A stretch of 64,000 bases of DNA from the NCBI RefSeq assembly GCF_000760735.1, contig NZ_JMEX01000008.1, forward strand, positions 2,136,027-2,200,026, read 5' to 3'. Numbering within the stretch: the first letter of the stretch is position 1; every line of letters starts with the position of its first letter. The notes beneath the pieces are model-generated. The model saw only the letters and a list, made by a program, of their open reading frames with translations. It had not been told where the DNA came from and did no database searches. The DNA is from Rhodococcoides fascians A44A (GTDB taxonomy: Bacteria > Actinomycetota > Actinomycetes > Mycobacteriales > Mycobacteriaceae). The translations under genes were made by a program, and so were the position numbers. Below, one piece after another: positions 41,749 to 50,730 of the stretch.

Positions 41749-42825
41749 ATGAGTGAGAATGCGACAGTCGCCGAGACCTTCGACCCTGCCGAGACCTTCG
41801 ACCCTGCCGAACATGTGCGAGCGATGGTAGGGCGGCATTACCGCACTGCCGACTACTACGACGTCGGACGCGAGAAGGTTCGCGAATACTCACGTGCAGT
41901 CCAGGACTTCAACCCGGTCCACTGGGAGGGTGACGCGGCCGAGGCTCTCGGTTATTCGAGTGTCGTCGCGCCGTTGACGTTCATGTCGCTGGTCGGCACG
42001 CTGGCCCAGAAGCGTCTGCTGCAGAAGATCGCCGTCGGGTTCGACTTGAGTCAGATGCTTCAGACCGATCAGGTCCTCCAGTTCCATCAGCCGATCGTTG
42101 CCGGCGATCACCTGTACTGCGACGTCTCGCTCGACTCCTACAAGGAGGTAATGGGCAAGGACATGATGGTCACCAAGAACATCGTCTCCAATCAGCGGGG
42201 TGAGCTGGTGCAGACCACGTACACGACGCTGCTCATCGGGCGCGACGGTGACGTGGACAAGGGGATCGTCGAGGCTGCGGAGAATCTCGTCATGCAGGGC
42301 GCGACGACTCTCGCGGCGCGCGCGGGTGCAGCTGATCACGACGAGGACGAGGATCAGGTGGAGCACCCGCCGCTGACCGTCGTCGACGTGCCGTCGTCGG
42401 CGTCGGTGAAGTTCGACGACGTCTCTGTCGGAGACGAGTTGCCCGGAAAGTCGTTTCGTCTCACTCGGGGCGATCTGGTCAACTATGCCGGAGTTGCGGG
42501 CGATGCCAACCCGATTCACTGGAGCGAGGGTTTCGCCAAGCTCATCGACCTCGAGAACGTGCTGGCCCACGGCATGCTCACCATGGGCCTCGGCGGTGGC
42601 TACCTCACCGAGTGGATCGGTGACCCGGGTGCGGTGAAGGACTACACCGTTCGTTTCACCGCGCCGATTCCCGTGGACAGTCACCGCGCCGCCGAGATTC
42701 AGTTCGGTGGAAAGATCAAGTCCCTCGACCCGGAGGCTCGTACCGCGGTCGTGGCACTCAACGCCACCTTCGAGGGCAAGCGAATCTTCGGCCACCGCGC
42801 TACGGCGACGGTCCGGCTCGCCTGA
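41749..42825 (+). CDS. Fused HadA/HadB-type (3R)-hydroxyacyl dehydratase
   Basis: A 358-residue protein with two hot-dog domains. Residues 26-170 resemble HadA (MVGRHYRTADYYDVGREKV). Residues about 215-355 resemble HadB with the hydratase dyad in YAGVAGDANPIHW. In mycobacteria HadA and HadB are separate FAS-II subunits; fusions occur in related genera. It would dehydrate hydroxyacyl-ACP during mycolic-acid elongation. The N-terminus carries ETFDPA twice from an 18-bp duplication. The start at 41749 is uncertain (ATG 41737 possible). Confidence 0.85.
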   Translation: MSENATVAETFDPAETFDPAEHVRAMVGRHYRTADYYDVGREKVREYSRAVQDFNPVHWEGDAAEALGYSSVVAPLTFMSLVGTLAQKRLLQKIAVGFDLSQMLQTDQVLQFHQPIVAGDHLYCDVSLDSYKEVMGKDMMVTKNIVSNQRGELVQTTYTTLLIGRDGDVDKGIVEAAENLVMQGATTLAARAGAADHDEDEDQVEHPPLTVVDVPSSASVKFDDVSVGDELPGKSFRLTRGDLVNYAGVAGDANPIHWSEGFAKLIDLENVLAHGMLTMGLGGGYLTEWIGDPGAVKDYTVRFTAPIPVDSHRAAEIQFGGKIKSLDPEARTAVVALNATFEGKRIFGHRATATVRLA

Positions 42826-42828
42826 CAC

Positions 42829-42882
42829 GTGAGTGGAAATGTAGGCCCTGGAGCGACCCGATGGCCCTACATTTCCACTCAC
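42829..42882. repeat. Dispersed palindromic repeat, copy 1
   Basis: GTGAGTGGAAATGTAGG (42829-42845) and its exact reverse complement (42866-42882) flank a 20-nt spacer, 3 bp after the dehydratase stop. The identical 17-bp arms recur at 50057-50096 with a different spacer. It could serve as a terminator here; identical arms at unlinked sites suggest a mobile or amplified palindrome. Confidence 0.88.
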
Positions 42883-42908
42883 ATAGGGGGAGTCGCTTTC
42901 TATGGACA

Positions 42909-42918
42909 GATCGATACA
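42909..42918. promoter_or_regulatory. Candidate TetR operator half upstream of the TetR gene
   Basis: GATCGATACA lies 12 bp before the TetR start and its context matches 13 of 20 bases at 43587-43606 (core GATCGRTACA), upstream of the MFS gene. This suggests autoregulation and control of the transporter. Confidence 0.4.
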
Positions 42919-42929
42919 CTATTGCTAGC

Positions 42930-43541
42930 GTGTCCGTCGTGGGTAGGAACGCCAAGTTCGACCGAGGTGCAGTCGTCGAGGCTGCGCTGGGTGAGTTCTG
43001 GACTCATGGGTACAACGGCACCAGTACGGAAACGCTGTGCCGTGCAACCGGCCTGGGCCGCAGCAGCTTGTATCACGCCTTCACCAGTAAGGTCGGTCTG
43101 TACGAGGAGTGCATGGCCTCGTATCTGAGCAAGGCGGACGAGTCCGTGGACGCCGTTCTTCATCGAGAGTCGTTGTCCGTTCTCGAGCGTGTGTCGATCT
43201 TGTTCGAGGATCTGATCGACGACGAGATCGCCCGACGTCGTCGCGGTGGTCCTTCTGGCTGTTTCTCCGTCAACACCGCGTTGGAAGCTGCGGACGATCC
43301 GGAACTCGCAGTGCCGCATCAGCAGATGTCGACCAACTTGCGTCGCCGCCTGTCCGTGATGAGTGACTACCTTCGCGCCGGCCAGGCCGTCGGCGACATC
43401 GCCTGTACCATGGCCCCGGCCGCCCAGGCAGAGGTGATCAACGGGGCCGTTGTTGGAATTCGTGTTGCCGCCCGAGTGGGATCGGGTCGAAAGTCCATGC
43501 GCGCTATTGCAGATGGCGCGCTGATGGTATTGACGCCGTAG
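42930..43541 (+). CDS. TetR-family transcriptional regulator
   Basis: A 203-residue regulator. The N-terminal HTH is VVEAALGEFWTHGYNGTSTE then LCRATGLGRSSLYHAFTSK. The C-terminal ligand-binding part contains GPSGCFSVNTALEAA, typical of the AcrR/NemR-like group. The start is GTG 42930 (GTG 42939 also possible). It precedes the MFS exporter in the same direction by about 100 bp and most likely represses it. Inducer unknown. Confidence 0.88.
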   Translation: MSVVGRNAKFDRGAVVEAALGEFWTHGYNGTSTETLCRATGLGRSSLYHAFTSKVGLYEECMASYLSKADESVDAVLHRESLSVLERVSILFEDLIDDEIARRRRGGPSGCFSVNTALEAADDPELAVPHQQMSTNLRRRLSVMSDYLRAGQAVGDIACTMAPAAQAEVINGAVVGIRVAARVGSGRKSMRAIADGALMVLTP

Positions 43542-43588
43542 AAATCTGACTTGCAGTCCACGGCGTCGCCAAACGGCCAAATTGTGAA

Positions 43589-43607
43589 CTGATCGGTACA
43601 GAATCAG
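43589..43607. promoter_or_regulatory. Candidate TetR operator upstream of the MFS gene
   Basis: CTGAT (43589-43593) and ATCAG (43603-43607) form a short inverted repeat around CGGTACAGA; the core GATCGGTACA matches the site upstream of the TetR gene. Confidence 0.4.
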
Positions 43608-43646
43608 ACCAGTCCGATGTCCGTCATGCGAAACGAAGGGACATAC

Positions 43647-44852
43647 GTGAGCTACGCCGAATCGATCGACGAGGCCGAAGAATCCGGTCAGGTGACCAGT
43701 GTCCCATTCCCGGTCTACGTTCTGGCGTTCACCATTCTCGCGTTCACGACGAGCGAATTCGTGGTGTCCGGGTTGATGAACGATCTTGCTCGCGACCTTC
43801 CGGCGAGCATCCCGAGCGTCGGGTACCTCATTGCGATCTACGCGTTGTCGATGGTGATCGTTGCGCCGCCCGCATCGATTCTGCTGGCTCGGATCCCACC
43901 GAAGATGGCGCTCGTCGCAATCTCGATCGCGTTCATCGTCGGCGAGTTGATCGCAGCTGCAGCACCGAATTACGCCGTCATCGTCGTCGGCCGAATCATC
44001 ACCGGTGCGGCGGCGGGTACGGCCTACGGCGTCACATTGTCGATTGCCGCCCAGTCCGTTCCGGAGAAGATCCGTGGCCGTGCGATAGGCATCGTCATGG
44101 GCGGCAACACGATCGGAACCGTGTTCGGTCTTCCTCTCGCGAGTTTCCTCGGCAACGCCTTCGGGTGGCGGCTCGCGTTCGCCTTCGTGGCGGTGCTCGC
44201 CGGCGTTGCCCTCGTTGCGAGTGTGAAGTTCGTGCCTACCGTGGATGCGGGTGCGCCACCGAAGATCCGGGCGCAGTTGTCCGAGTTGAGGAACGGGGGA
44301 TTGTGGCTGGCCTACGCGACCAGCGGGCTGCTCATCGGCGCGGTGTTCGCGATCTTCAGCTACTTCTCACCGATTCTGACCGACCGTGCGGGCTTCGATC
44401 AGAGCTTGGTGCCTGTCATTCTCGCTGCGTACGGTGTCGCCTGCGTCGTCGGAATCACCGTGGTGAGCCGGTTGTCCGACAATTTCCCACTGGTCGTCTC
44501 GATCGTCGGCGCAGTGGTGATCTTCACGTCGGGACTGTTGTTTCTGCTGGCGGACAGCAACAAGATCGTGGTGTTGGTCGGCGTAGCCGCCCTGGGACTC
44601 GCCGGGGTGAGCCTCAACCCTGCCTTCGCAGTGCGGGTGATGCGCGTCGGCGGCGTGTCGTTCGTGGTCAACACCGTGCATACATCGATCATCTGCTTCG
44701 GCATCTTTCTCGGCGCATCACTGGGTGGCGTGATCATCGATGCCTCCGGTTCGGTGCACTCCGTCTACTACCTGACGCTGGCCTTCGCCGCCGCGGGAAT
44801 TCTGGTGCTCCTGCCCATGACGAGGCGTGCGAGAAACGAGATTTCCGGATGA
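43647..44852 (+). CDS. MFS transporter, DHA1-like
   Basis: About 401 residues and 12 membrane segments. The loop 2-3 motif (ILLARIPPKMALVAI) and VVGRIITGAAAGTAYGVTLS fit the AraJ/arabinose-efflux-like DHA1 group of proton-driven exporters. GTG 43647 is preferred because AAGGGA lies upstream; ATG 43617 and 43626 are in frame. It is probably regulated by the TetR-family protein just upstream. The substrate is not known. Confidence 0.87.
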   Translation: MSYAESIDEAEESGQVTSVPFPVYVLAFTILAFTTSEFVVSGLMNDLARDLPASIPSVGYLIAIYALSMVIVAPPASILLARIPPKMALVAISIAFIVGELIAAAAPNYAVIVVGRIITGAAAGTAYGVTLSIAAQSVPEKIRGRAIGIVMGGNTIGTVFGLPLASFLGNAFGWRLAFAFVAVLAGVALVASVKFVPTVDAGAPPKIRAQLSELRNGGLWLAYATSGLLIGAVFAIFSYFSPILTDRAGFDQSLVPVILAAYGVACVVGITVVSRLSDNFPLVVSIVGAVVIFTSGLLFLLADSNKIVVLVGVAALGLAGVSLNPAFAVRVMRVGGVSFVVNTVHTSIICFGIFLGASLGGVIIDASGSVHSVYYLTLAFAAAGILVLLPMTRRARNEISG

Positions 44853-44925
44853 TTGCTCGTTCGAGGGTCGGGAGAACCACGACCCACCCGTTTGTCGACG
44901 TCCTGAACGGGGCATTCTCCGGCCC

Positions 44926-45678
44926 ATGAAAGTCGGGATACTCGTCAGTGCGATCGTGGCCGTGGTGGGCTCGTTCATCGGTTCGGGGGCGTGGGTGGGC
45001 ACGCCCATCGCGGAGGCTGCGGGCGGTGCGCTCAGTGCGACGTCGACGCTGGTGGCGCCGTCGGGACCAGCGTTTTCGATCTGGTCGGTCATTTATGTGG
45101 GGTTCGTGGCGTATGCGATCTGGCAATTCTTCGCGGGACCGAGGCAGGAGACCCTTCGCGGGCCGATCGCCCTGTCGATGATCCTGAACGCGGTGTGGAT
45201 TCTGTCGATCCAACTCGATCAGCTGTGGCTGAGTGTGCCGATCATCGTGCTACTGCTCGTGGTGCTCGTTCGTGTGTTCGTCTCGACGCAGGCGATCAGG
45301 CCGGAGAGCAGGCTCGACGCAGTCGTCACCGACGGCACGATGGGCTTGTATCTCGGGTGGGTGTGCGTCGCGACGATCGCGAATGTGACTGCTTTCCTCG
45401 TCGACCTCGGCATCGAGGGCTGGGCGACGGTGTGGGCCGTGGTCGTTCTCGTCGTTGCCGCCGTGGTGGGCGTCGGGCTGGCGACCTACTCCCGGGGCGC
45501 GATTGCCCCGGCGCTCGGCATCGTGTGGGGCCTGATGTGGATCGCGCAGGGCAGGCTGGCGGGCGACCTGGACAACGCGACGGTGGGGTGGACGGCTGTC
45601 GCCGCTGCGTTGGTGGTCGGGGTGTACACCGCGGTCGTCAGGACCCCTGCACGACGGCGAACGACGGTTTCCGGCTGA
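44926..45678 (+). CDS. TspO/MBR-related membrane protein
   Basis: A 250-residue protein with about seven hydrophobic segments. PSGPAFSIWSVIYVGFVAYA is the TspO-like core (Pro and Trp-rich first segments) and NAVWILSIQLDQLWLSV fits the third/fourth helices, but the protein is longer than classic TspO (about 150-160). It is best called TspO/MBR-related. Its last 41 bp overlap the convergent glycosidase gene. Ligand and function unknown. Confidence 0.75.
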   Translation: MKVGILVSAIVAVVGSFIGSGAWVGTPIAEAAGGALSATSTLVAPSGPAFSIWSVIYVGFVAYAIWQFFAGPRQETLRGPIALSMILNAVWILSIQLDQLWLSVPIIVLLLVVLVRVFVSTQAIRPESRLDAVVTDGTMGLYLGWVCVATIANVTAFLVDLGIEGWATVWAVVVLVVAAVVGVGLATYSRGAIAPALGIVWGLMWIAQGRLAGDLDNATVGWTAVAAALVVGVYTAVVRTPARRRTTVSG

Positions 45679-46666
45679 AGTCGGCTCGCAGCAGTCCGTA
45701 GTTCTGCTCGGAGTCGAAGGCGTCGGCTCCGGCGTCGCGCAACGCATGTACGAACACCGGTCCGACGTAGGGCAGCCGTGACGCCTGCGCCAGGCTGCTG
45801 CCGATGATCGCGGCTTGGGCTTCCTCGGTGACGGCCATCGGGCCGTTGCCGGTGGGGGCACCCAATTCGGTGATCCAGATCTTCTTGCCACCGTCACCGT
45901 TGGCTGCCATCGTTCCGTACGCCTGATCGACCTGTGCCCACTGTCCGTTGGGGTCGTTCTCCACGGTGAAGGGGAACGTGTAGGGGTGCAGCGCAACGGC
46001 ATCCATGAACCCGCCGGCTCCGGCAGCGTACATCTGCTGCAGGAACGTCACGGGCGCGACGGTCCACGCACCGGTGTCGATCGTCGTAGCGAGGCCCGCA
46101 CTCAGCACCGTCGCGCCGGGGTCCGCGTTGTGAATGGCGGGGTAGGCGGCACGCAACAGCCCGACGTAGCGTGCCGCGTCGACGGGTGCGAAGAACGACG
46201 GGATGTTGGGTTCGTTCCAGACCTCGTAGGAGTCGACCCGGTTGCCCAGATGCGCCGCCGCAGCGCCCGCGAAGGCGCCGTAGGTGTTGGGGTCGACCGG
46301 AACTGCTCCGGGAAGCAGGCTGGGAATGGGTCCCTGTGCCCATGCGGGAGTTCCGGCCAGAACCGCGAGCACCGAGTAACCCTGCGCGCGTGCGGCATCG
46401 ACGACACGATCGGTGTTGCCCCAGTCGAACACGCCTGGCGCCGTCTCGATCTGAGCCCAGTTGACCACGACGCGCACCCAGGATGCCCCGACTTCCCGTC
46501 CGGCCACGAGCTCGTTGCTCAGAGTCGCGTCGTCGAGGAGCAGGAACGGTGCACCGCTGGAGAAACCGAGTCCCGACGGCGGGGCGGCCTGCGCGGCCGG
46601 TGCCGTCACGCCCAGTGCGAGCGCCACAGCGGCGGCGACGGTGATCAGGCGGGTTCTGAGCGTCAT
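45638..46666 (-). CDS. Secreted GH39/GH5-like glycosidase (copy 1)
   Basis: A 342-residue secreted protein with a Sec signal peptide (cleavage near AQA, residue 27) and a TIM-barrel glycosidase domain. VDSYEVWNEPN gives the acid/base Glu152 and KIWITELGAPTG the nucleophile Glu267. The fold and motifs are like PslG-type GH39 enzymes that cut an exopolysaccharide made by neighbouring genes. The start overlaps the GT4 stop by 4 bp (ATGA), so it is co-translated with the glycan operon. It is paralogous to 54442-55959 and to 63524 onward. Confidence 0.85.
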   Translation of the reverse strand: MTLRTRLITVAAAVALALGVTAPAAQAAPPSGLGFSSGAPFLLLDDATLSNELVAGREVGASWVRVVVNWAQIETAPGVFDWGNTDRVVDAARAQGYSVLAVLAGTPAWAQGPIPSLLPGAVPVDPNTYGAFAGAAAAHLGNRVDSYEVWNEPNIPSFFAPVDAARYVGLLRAAYPAIHNADPGATVLSAGLATTIDTGAWTVAPVTFLQQMYAAGAGGFMDAVALHPYTFPFTVENDPNGQWAQVDQAYGTMAANGDGGKKIWITELGAPTGNGPMAVTEEAQAAIIGSSLAQASRLPYVGPVFVHALRDAGADAFDSEQNYGLLRADFSRKPSFAVVQGS

Positions 46667-47793
46667 GACGATGATCCTAAGGTGCCGGGGAGGGACGCGC
46701 CCACCAGTGATGCGACCGAGGTGTGCGGTGCGCGTTGTTCCCACCGTTCGGCGTTGAGGTCGTACAGTCGCTCTCCGGCTTTGACGGCCGTGTTGCGGTC
46801 CAGCAGGTACCGCCTGCATTCTGCGACGAACTGTTCCGGGTCGTCGAACGTGGGCAGTTCGAAGATCGAGCCGAGAGATCCGACGGCGGCCGATGTTCCG
46901 ACGACGGGCAGTCCCTTGCTGGCGGCGTCGAGGATTTTCACGCGCACGCCACCGCCGGTGGCGACCGGCGCGATGAGTGCGCGGCAGGTGCCCAGAAATT
47001 CCTGGAGGTCGTCGACGAAGCCCAGATCGCGGACACCGTCGGGATAGTCGGGGTCGGTGGCGCCGTCGGCTTTGGCGCCGATGATGCACAGTTCGGCGCC
47101 CTCGATACCGTCGGAGATCTGCGGCCAGTACTGCAGGGCGAGCTTGAAGGCCTCCTGGTTGGGCGGCCAGCCGCGGGTTCCCATGAACACCAGTCGCTTT
47201 GCGGTGTCGCTCAGATCGAGCCTCGGTGCGGGCTCGAGGGTCAGATCGATCCAGCGAGCGTCACCGACTCCGTTGGCGCGGTACATCTCGGCTTCCTCGG
47301 CGTCGTAGGTGCCGACGGCGTCGGCTTTCCTGGCCACCCTGATCTCGTCGCGCAGGATGCGTGGCGCTTCGATCCGTCCGGTGAGCCCGCGCGTCACCTT
47401 CCACACCTGCGACTCGGTGTTGACGGTGTTGATGACGAACGGCGATCCGAACTTCGCCGACCGAATGAACGGTTCGGCCATGTAACTGTGTTCTGCCACA
47501 TAGACATCGGACTCGGACGCGTCGATGGCGTCGACGAATGCGTCGACGTCGTAGCGTCCGTGCACCACACTTCGATTGGGGCGCAGCGATTTCAGCAGAA
47601 GTCGCGCATCGACGGCCGGCTTGGCTACCCGCGTGACGTCGGGGTCCGGCGACGGTTCGGACTCCTGGGACAGGCACAGCGACCTGACCTCGAACGCTTC
47701 ACGAGCGAGCTGCATCATCAAACGCGACAACGCGATGTCGCCACCGTGTTCGGTGACAGGGTCCTTGGACAGCAGGAATGTCGCTCGTCTCAC
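46663..47793 (-). CDS. GT4-type glycosyltransferase
   Basis: A 376-residue GT-B fold enzyme. The C-terminal nucleotide-binding half is recognisable: LVFMGTRGWPPNQEAF, LCIIGAKADG, RALIAPVATGGGVRVKILDAASKGLPVVGT (read as two blocks), as in GT4 enzymes. The start is GTG 47793, overlapping the flippase stop (GTGA). It transfers an unknown sugar in the exopolysaccharide pathway. No membrane segment. Confidence 0.85.
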   Translation of the reverse strand: MRRATFLLSKDPVTEHGGDIALSRLMMQLAREAFEVRSLCLSQESEPSPDPDVTRVAKPAVDARLLLKSLRPNRSVVHGRYDVDAFVDAIDASESDVYVAEHSYMAEPFIRSAKFGSPFVINTVNTESQVWKVTRGLTGRIEAPRILRDEIRVARKADAVGTYDAEEAEMYRANGVGDARWIDLTLEPAPRLDLSDTAKRLVFMGTRGWPPNQEAFKLALQYWPQISDGIEGAELCIIGAKADGATDPDYPDGVRDLGFVDDLQEFLGTCRALIAPVATGGGVRVKILDAASKGLPVVGTSAAVGSLGSIFELPTFDDPEQFVAECRRYLLDRNTAVKAGERLYDLNAERWEQRAPHTSVASLVGASLPGTLGSSS

Positions 47794-48935
47794 GACAGCA
47801 CCTCTTCTTCGACGGGTACGCGGTAGAGCGCTCGGGTGAACCACAGAAGCAGCACTGCGTCGGTGATCACCGACGCGACCGCCGCGCCGACGGCGCCGAG
47901 CGGGAACAGGCACAGGATCAGCACCATCTTCAACGGTGCCAGCGTGGCGGCGGCGAGGACGCGGGTCCGATCGCGGTGTTGCAGATAGAGCACCGTCGTG
48001 AACACGTAGTTCACGACGCGCATGACGACGAAGACGCTCATGACGGCCAGGGCGCCGGCGACTTCGGGCGGAGCGGGGGTGAAGAACAGCACGACACCTG
48101 CGACGAGGAGCAAGGAACCGGCCGCGGAGGCAAGCAGGACCGTATGCTTCAGCGCCGGTCCCGCGGAGACGAGTCCACCTGCTTCACGCAGTCTTTCGTG
48201 GAAGGTGTGGCCGAACGACTGGCCGACGAAGGCCACGGCCCACGCCGTCACCGACGCGACCGAGTAGTACCCGGCGACGGTGCTGTCGGTGAGGTACCCG
48301 AGCAGCAGGACATCGCCTTGGATGTAGACGGCGTTGGCCAGGTTCTCCGAGAACAGCAGCGACATCTCACGGCGCGACCCGGGAACTCGTGGCCGAGAGG
48401 TTCTGGACTGTGCGAGTGCAAGAACGGAGATGAGAAGGTACGGGCTGACGTAGAGCAGGCTGGCGACGAACAGGGTCGGCTCGGCGACGAGGAACAGGTA
48501 CGCGGTCGCGAGTGCAATACTCGCAGCTTGACGCGCGGTGTCCATCCGCTGGGTGATGTTCGGATGCCCGTCCCGCAGCGCCCGGCTCTTGTACGCGTTG
48601 AACGTCATCTCGCCGCCGGCGACGACGAGCGCGAACCAGGCGATGTAGTCGACCTCGATCAGGCACAGACCGACAACGACGAGTCCGACGCCGATCAAGG
48701 AGCGAGTGGTGCGCTCACCCAGATAGTCGTCCTCGGCTACGCGGATGGAGCGGACACCGAACGGGTGATCGAGGGGTGCGGCGACGATCGCGGCGAGCGC
48801 GAAGGCCATTGCGTAGTGGCCGTAGTCCGCGATTCCGAGCTGGGCGATCAGCGCTACCGTCCACAACAGACCGATCCCACGCCCGCCGTACGTCCACAGT
48901 GCCGCGACGCCTGCTTTGACCAGATTGCTGTTCAC
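47790..48935 (-). CDS. Wzx-type polysaccharide flippase
   Basis: A 381-residue MATE/MOP-superfamily membrane protein with about 12 hydrophobic segments, of the size of Wzx flippases. It would move the lipid-linked repeat unit across the membrane. It starts at GTG 48935, overlapping the upstream GT4 stop, and ends in overlap with the next GT4, so three genes are tightly coupled. With the Wzy-like and Wzz-like proteins it indicates a Wzx/Wzy pathway. Confidence 0.83.
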   Translation of the reverse strand: MNSNLVKAGVAALWTYGGRGIGLLWTVALIAQLGIADYGHYAMAFALAAIVAAPLDHPFGVRSIRVAEDDYLGERTTRSLIGVGLVVVGLCLIEVDYIAWFALVVAGGEMTFNAYKSRALRDGHPNITQRMDTARQAASIALATAYLFLVAEPTLFVASLLYVSPYLLISVLALAQSRTSRPRVPGSRREMSLLFSENLANAVYIQGDVLLLGYLTDSTVAGYYSVASVTAWAVAFVGQSFGHTFHERLREAGGLVSAGPALKHTVLLASAAGSLLLVAGVVLFFTPAPPEVAGALAVMSVFVVMRVVNYVFTTVLYLQHRDRTRVLAAATLAPLKMVLILCLFPLGAVGAAVASVITDAVLLLWFTRALYRVPVEEEVLS

Positions 48936-50032
48936 TGCGCACCCGACCTGGTCGCGGCGGCGCCGACGGCCTTGTTCCACTCCGCCAGGAAGTCCTGGAC
49001 GACGAACTCCGGTGTGTTGGCCCGGCGCAGTGCCTCGACTTCGCGTCGCAGTGCGGCGAGGGCGATCTCGTCGGCGACGAGTCCCGCGGCGGCGTCGGCG
49101 ACGTCGGTGATGTCACCGTCGACGACCACTGCGCCGCCGTCGGATTCGGCCAGTGCTCCGTACTTCATGCACACGATCGGTGTCTGGTAGGCGATTGCCC
49201 TGGTCACGACGGACGAGGCGGGGAAGGCGTCGCCGTAGATGGTCCGTCGGCCGTACGGAACCACAAGCGCGCGGATGGAGGCGAAGAAGGCATCCTCGTC
49301 GGGACCGTTCACCTCGCCGACGATCTCGACACCGTCGACCGGGGAAAGCTGCTCGGTGCCGCGACCGGCGACGCGGATGGCGATCTCGCGAGGAAGTCGA
49401 TCGCGCAGCTGTTGGATCTGATCGAAGCCCTTGCCGCGGTACACGAGACCGAACAATCCCACGGCGAGGGGGCGCTCCTCGGCGGGGGTGAGGTCGGCGC
49501 GTTCGGGGACGAACAGCGTGCTCGCTGCGGCGGTGGCCCTGGGGTATTCGCGTGCCAGCGAGTCCGCGCCTGCCGCGGTGAGAGCGAAGAACGTGCGCTC
49601 GCCCGCCACCGCTGTCTCGAGCCTTCGCCACAACGCACGCAGCGGGTAGTGCAACCCGTGGTTGAGCACCTTCTGTCCGGCGAGGAACTTGGTGCGCGCA
49701 GGCCACCAGACCAAACCGGGAGGATCGTGCACCGTCGCCGTCGCGACCGGATCACCGTCGAGCTTCCACGTCGCCCAGAAGGGCACCACGGATCCCCCGC
49801 TCAGTTCGCAGTGCACGATGGTGCGTTCCGGGTCGTCGACGAGTTCGTCGATTGCCCTGCGGTGACGGAGGATATCGCGTACCGAGTCGTGTCCTGGACC
49901 GTCGTGGCGATGCTCCACGACATCCCGGAAGTGAGGACGCACGGCGTCGACGAAGTCGTCGGCGTAGTCGCCCACACCGCCCACCCCGGACCGGGGGGCG
50001 ACGTAGACGAGGCGGTAGTCGCTCAGCATCAA
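48932..50032 (-). CDS. GT4-type glycosyltransferase
   Basis: A 366-residue GT-B enzyme. The N-terminus VYVAPRSGVGGVGDYADDF is the acceptor-side glycine loop, VGLFGLVYRGKGFDQIQQL opens the donor domain, and GDAFPASSVVTRAIAYQTPI approximates the E-x7-E region in degenerate form. Two adjacent ATGs (50032, 50029) are possible starts. It is upstream of the flippase in the same operon, and a 74-bp gap with a palindromic repeat separates it from the acetyltransferase. Confidence 0.83.
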   Translation of the reverse strand: MMLSDYRLVYVAPRSGVGGVGDYADDFVDAVRPHFRDVVEHRHDGPGHDSVRDILRHRRAIDELVDDPERTIVHCELSGGSVVPFWATWKLDGDPVATATVHDPPGLVWWPARTKFLAGQKVLNHGLHYPLRALWRRLETAVAGERTFFALTAAGADSLAREYPRATAAASTLFVPERADLTPAEERPLAVGLFGLVYRGKGFDQIQQLRDRLPREIAIRVAGRGTEQLSPVDGVEIVGEVNGPDEDAFFASIRALVVPYGRRTIYGDAFPASSVVTRAIAYQTPIVCMKYGALAESDGGAVVVDGDITDVADAAAGLVADEIALAALRREVEALRRANTPEFVVQDFLAEWNKAVGAAATRSGAQ

Positions 50033-50056
50033 CGGTGGGTGCTCCTTCGGCGCCTC

Positions 50057-50096
50057 GTGAGTGGAAATGTAGGCCAGAACCTACATTTCCACTCAC
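50057..50096. repeat. Dispersed palindromic repeat, copy 2
   Basis: GTGAGTGGAAATGTAGG (50057-50073), 6-nt spacer CCAGAA, then the exact reverse complement (50080-50096). The arms are identical to those at 42829-42882. It lies between two co-oriented polysaccharide genes and could attenuate transcription between them. Confidence 0.9.
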
Positions 50097-50106
50097 AAGG
50101 GAGGGG

Positions 50107-50730
50107 TCAGTAGAAGAGTGGACGATACTTCGGGCGGTACTGCAGAGCATCGGGATCGCGGGCGCCGCGGACCTGCGCGGGAACCCCGGCGACGACCTCG
50201 AGCTCCCCGACGTCCTTGCGTACCATCGAGCAGCCACCGACGACAGCGCCTCGGCCGATGGTCACACCGCTGAGCACCGTGCTGCGGCTGGCGATCCACA
50301 CGTAATCGCCGATCACACACGGTTCGAGAATCGGCTTGAACGTGGGATCGTTGTGATCGTGGTAGCCGCCGATGATGTGGGTGTCGCTGGCGATGACGAC
50401 GTTGTCGCCGATGGTGATTCCGCCGCGAGCGTCGAACATGCACCGGAAGCCGATGGAGCACGCCTCACCGATGACAAGGTTCTCGATGTCGAGGATGGTC
50501 GTTCCACGAAAGATCGAGGTGTCCTTGCCGATCGTCGCGCCGAAGGCCCGAAGGAAGTTCTGGCGAACGAAGTGCGACGGAATGTAGGTCACGATCATGT
50601 TGAAACCCAACGTGCCGATCCGATTTCGGATCTTGCGCGTCAGCGAGATGTCCTGCATCTTGTAGTCCGAGACATGGTGAACCTCACCCTGCACCTCACC
50701 GTGGACCTCGGGCTTCTCTACCGCTGTCAT
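50107..50730 (-). CDS. Hexapeptide-repeat acetyltransferase (WcaF/maltose acetyltransferase-like)
   Basis: A 207-residue left-handed beta-helix acyltransferase. Hexapeptide turns are seen in IGKDTSIFRGTTILDIENLV, ITIGDNVVIASDTHIIGG (His with HDHNDP loop) and VIGDYVWIASRSTVLSG then VTIGRGAVVGGCSMV. It would O- or N-acetylate a sugar of the exopolysaccharide with acetyl-CoA. ATG 50730 overlaps the GMD-like stop (ATGA). The longer open frame is antisense and not coding. Confidence 0.87.
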   Translation of the reverse strand: MTAVEKPEVHGEVQGEVHHVSDYKMQDISLTRKIRNRIGTLGFNMIVTYIPSHFVRQNFLRAFGATIGKDTSIFRGTTILDIENLVIGEACSIGFRCMFDARGGITIGDNVVIASDTHIIGGYHDHNDPTFKPILEPCVIGDYVWIASRSTVLSGVTIGRGAVVGGCSMVRKDVGELEVVAGVPAQVRGARDPDALQYRPKYRPLFY

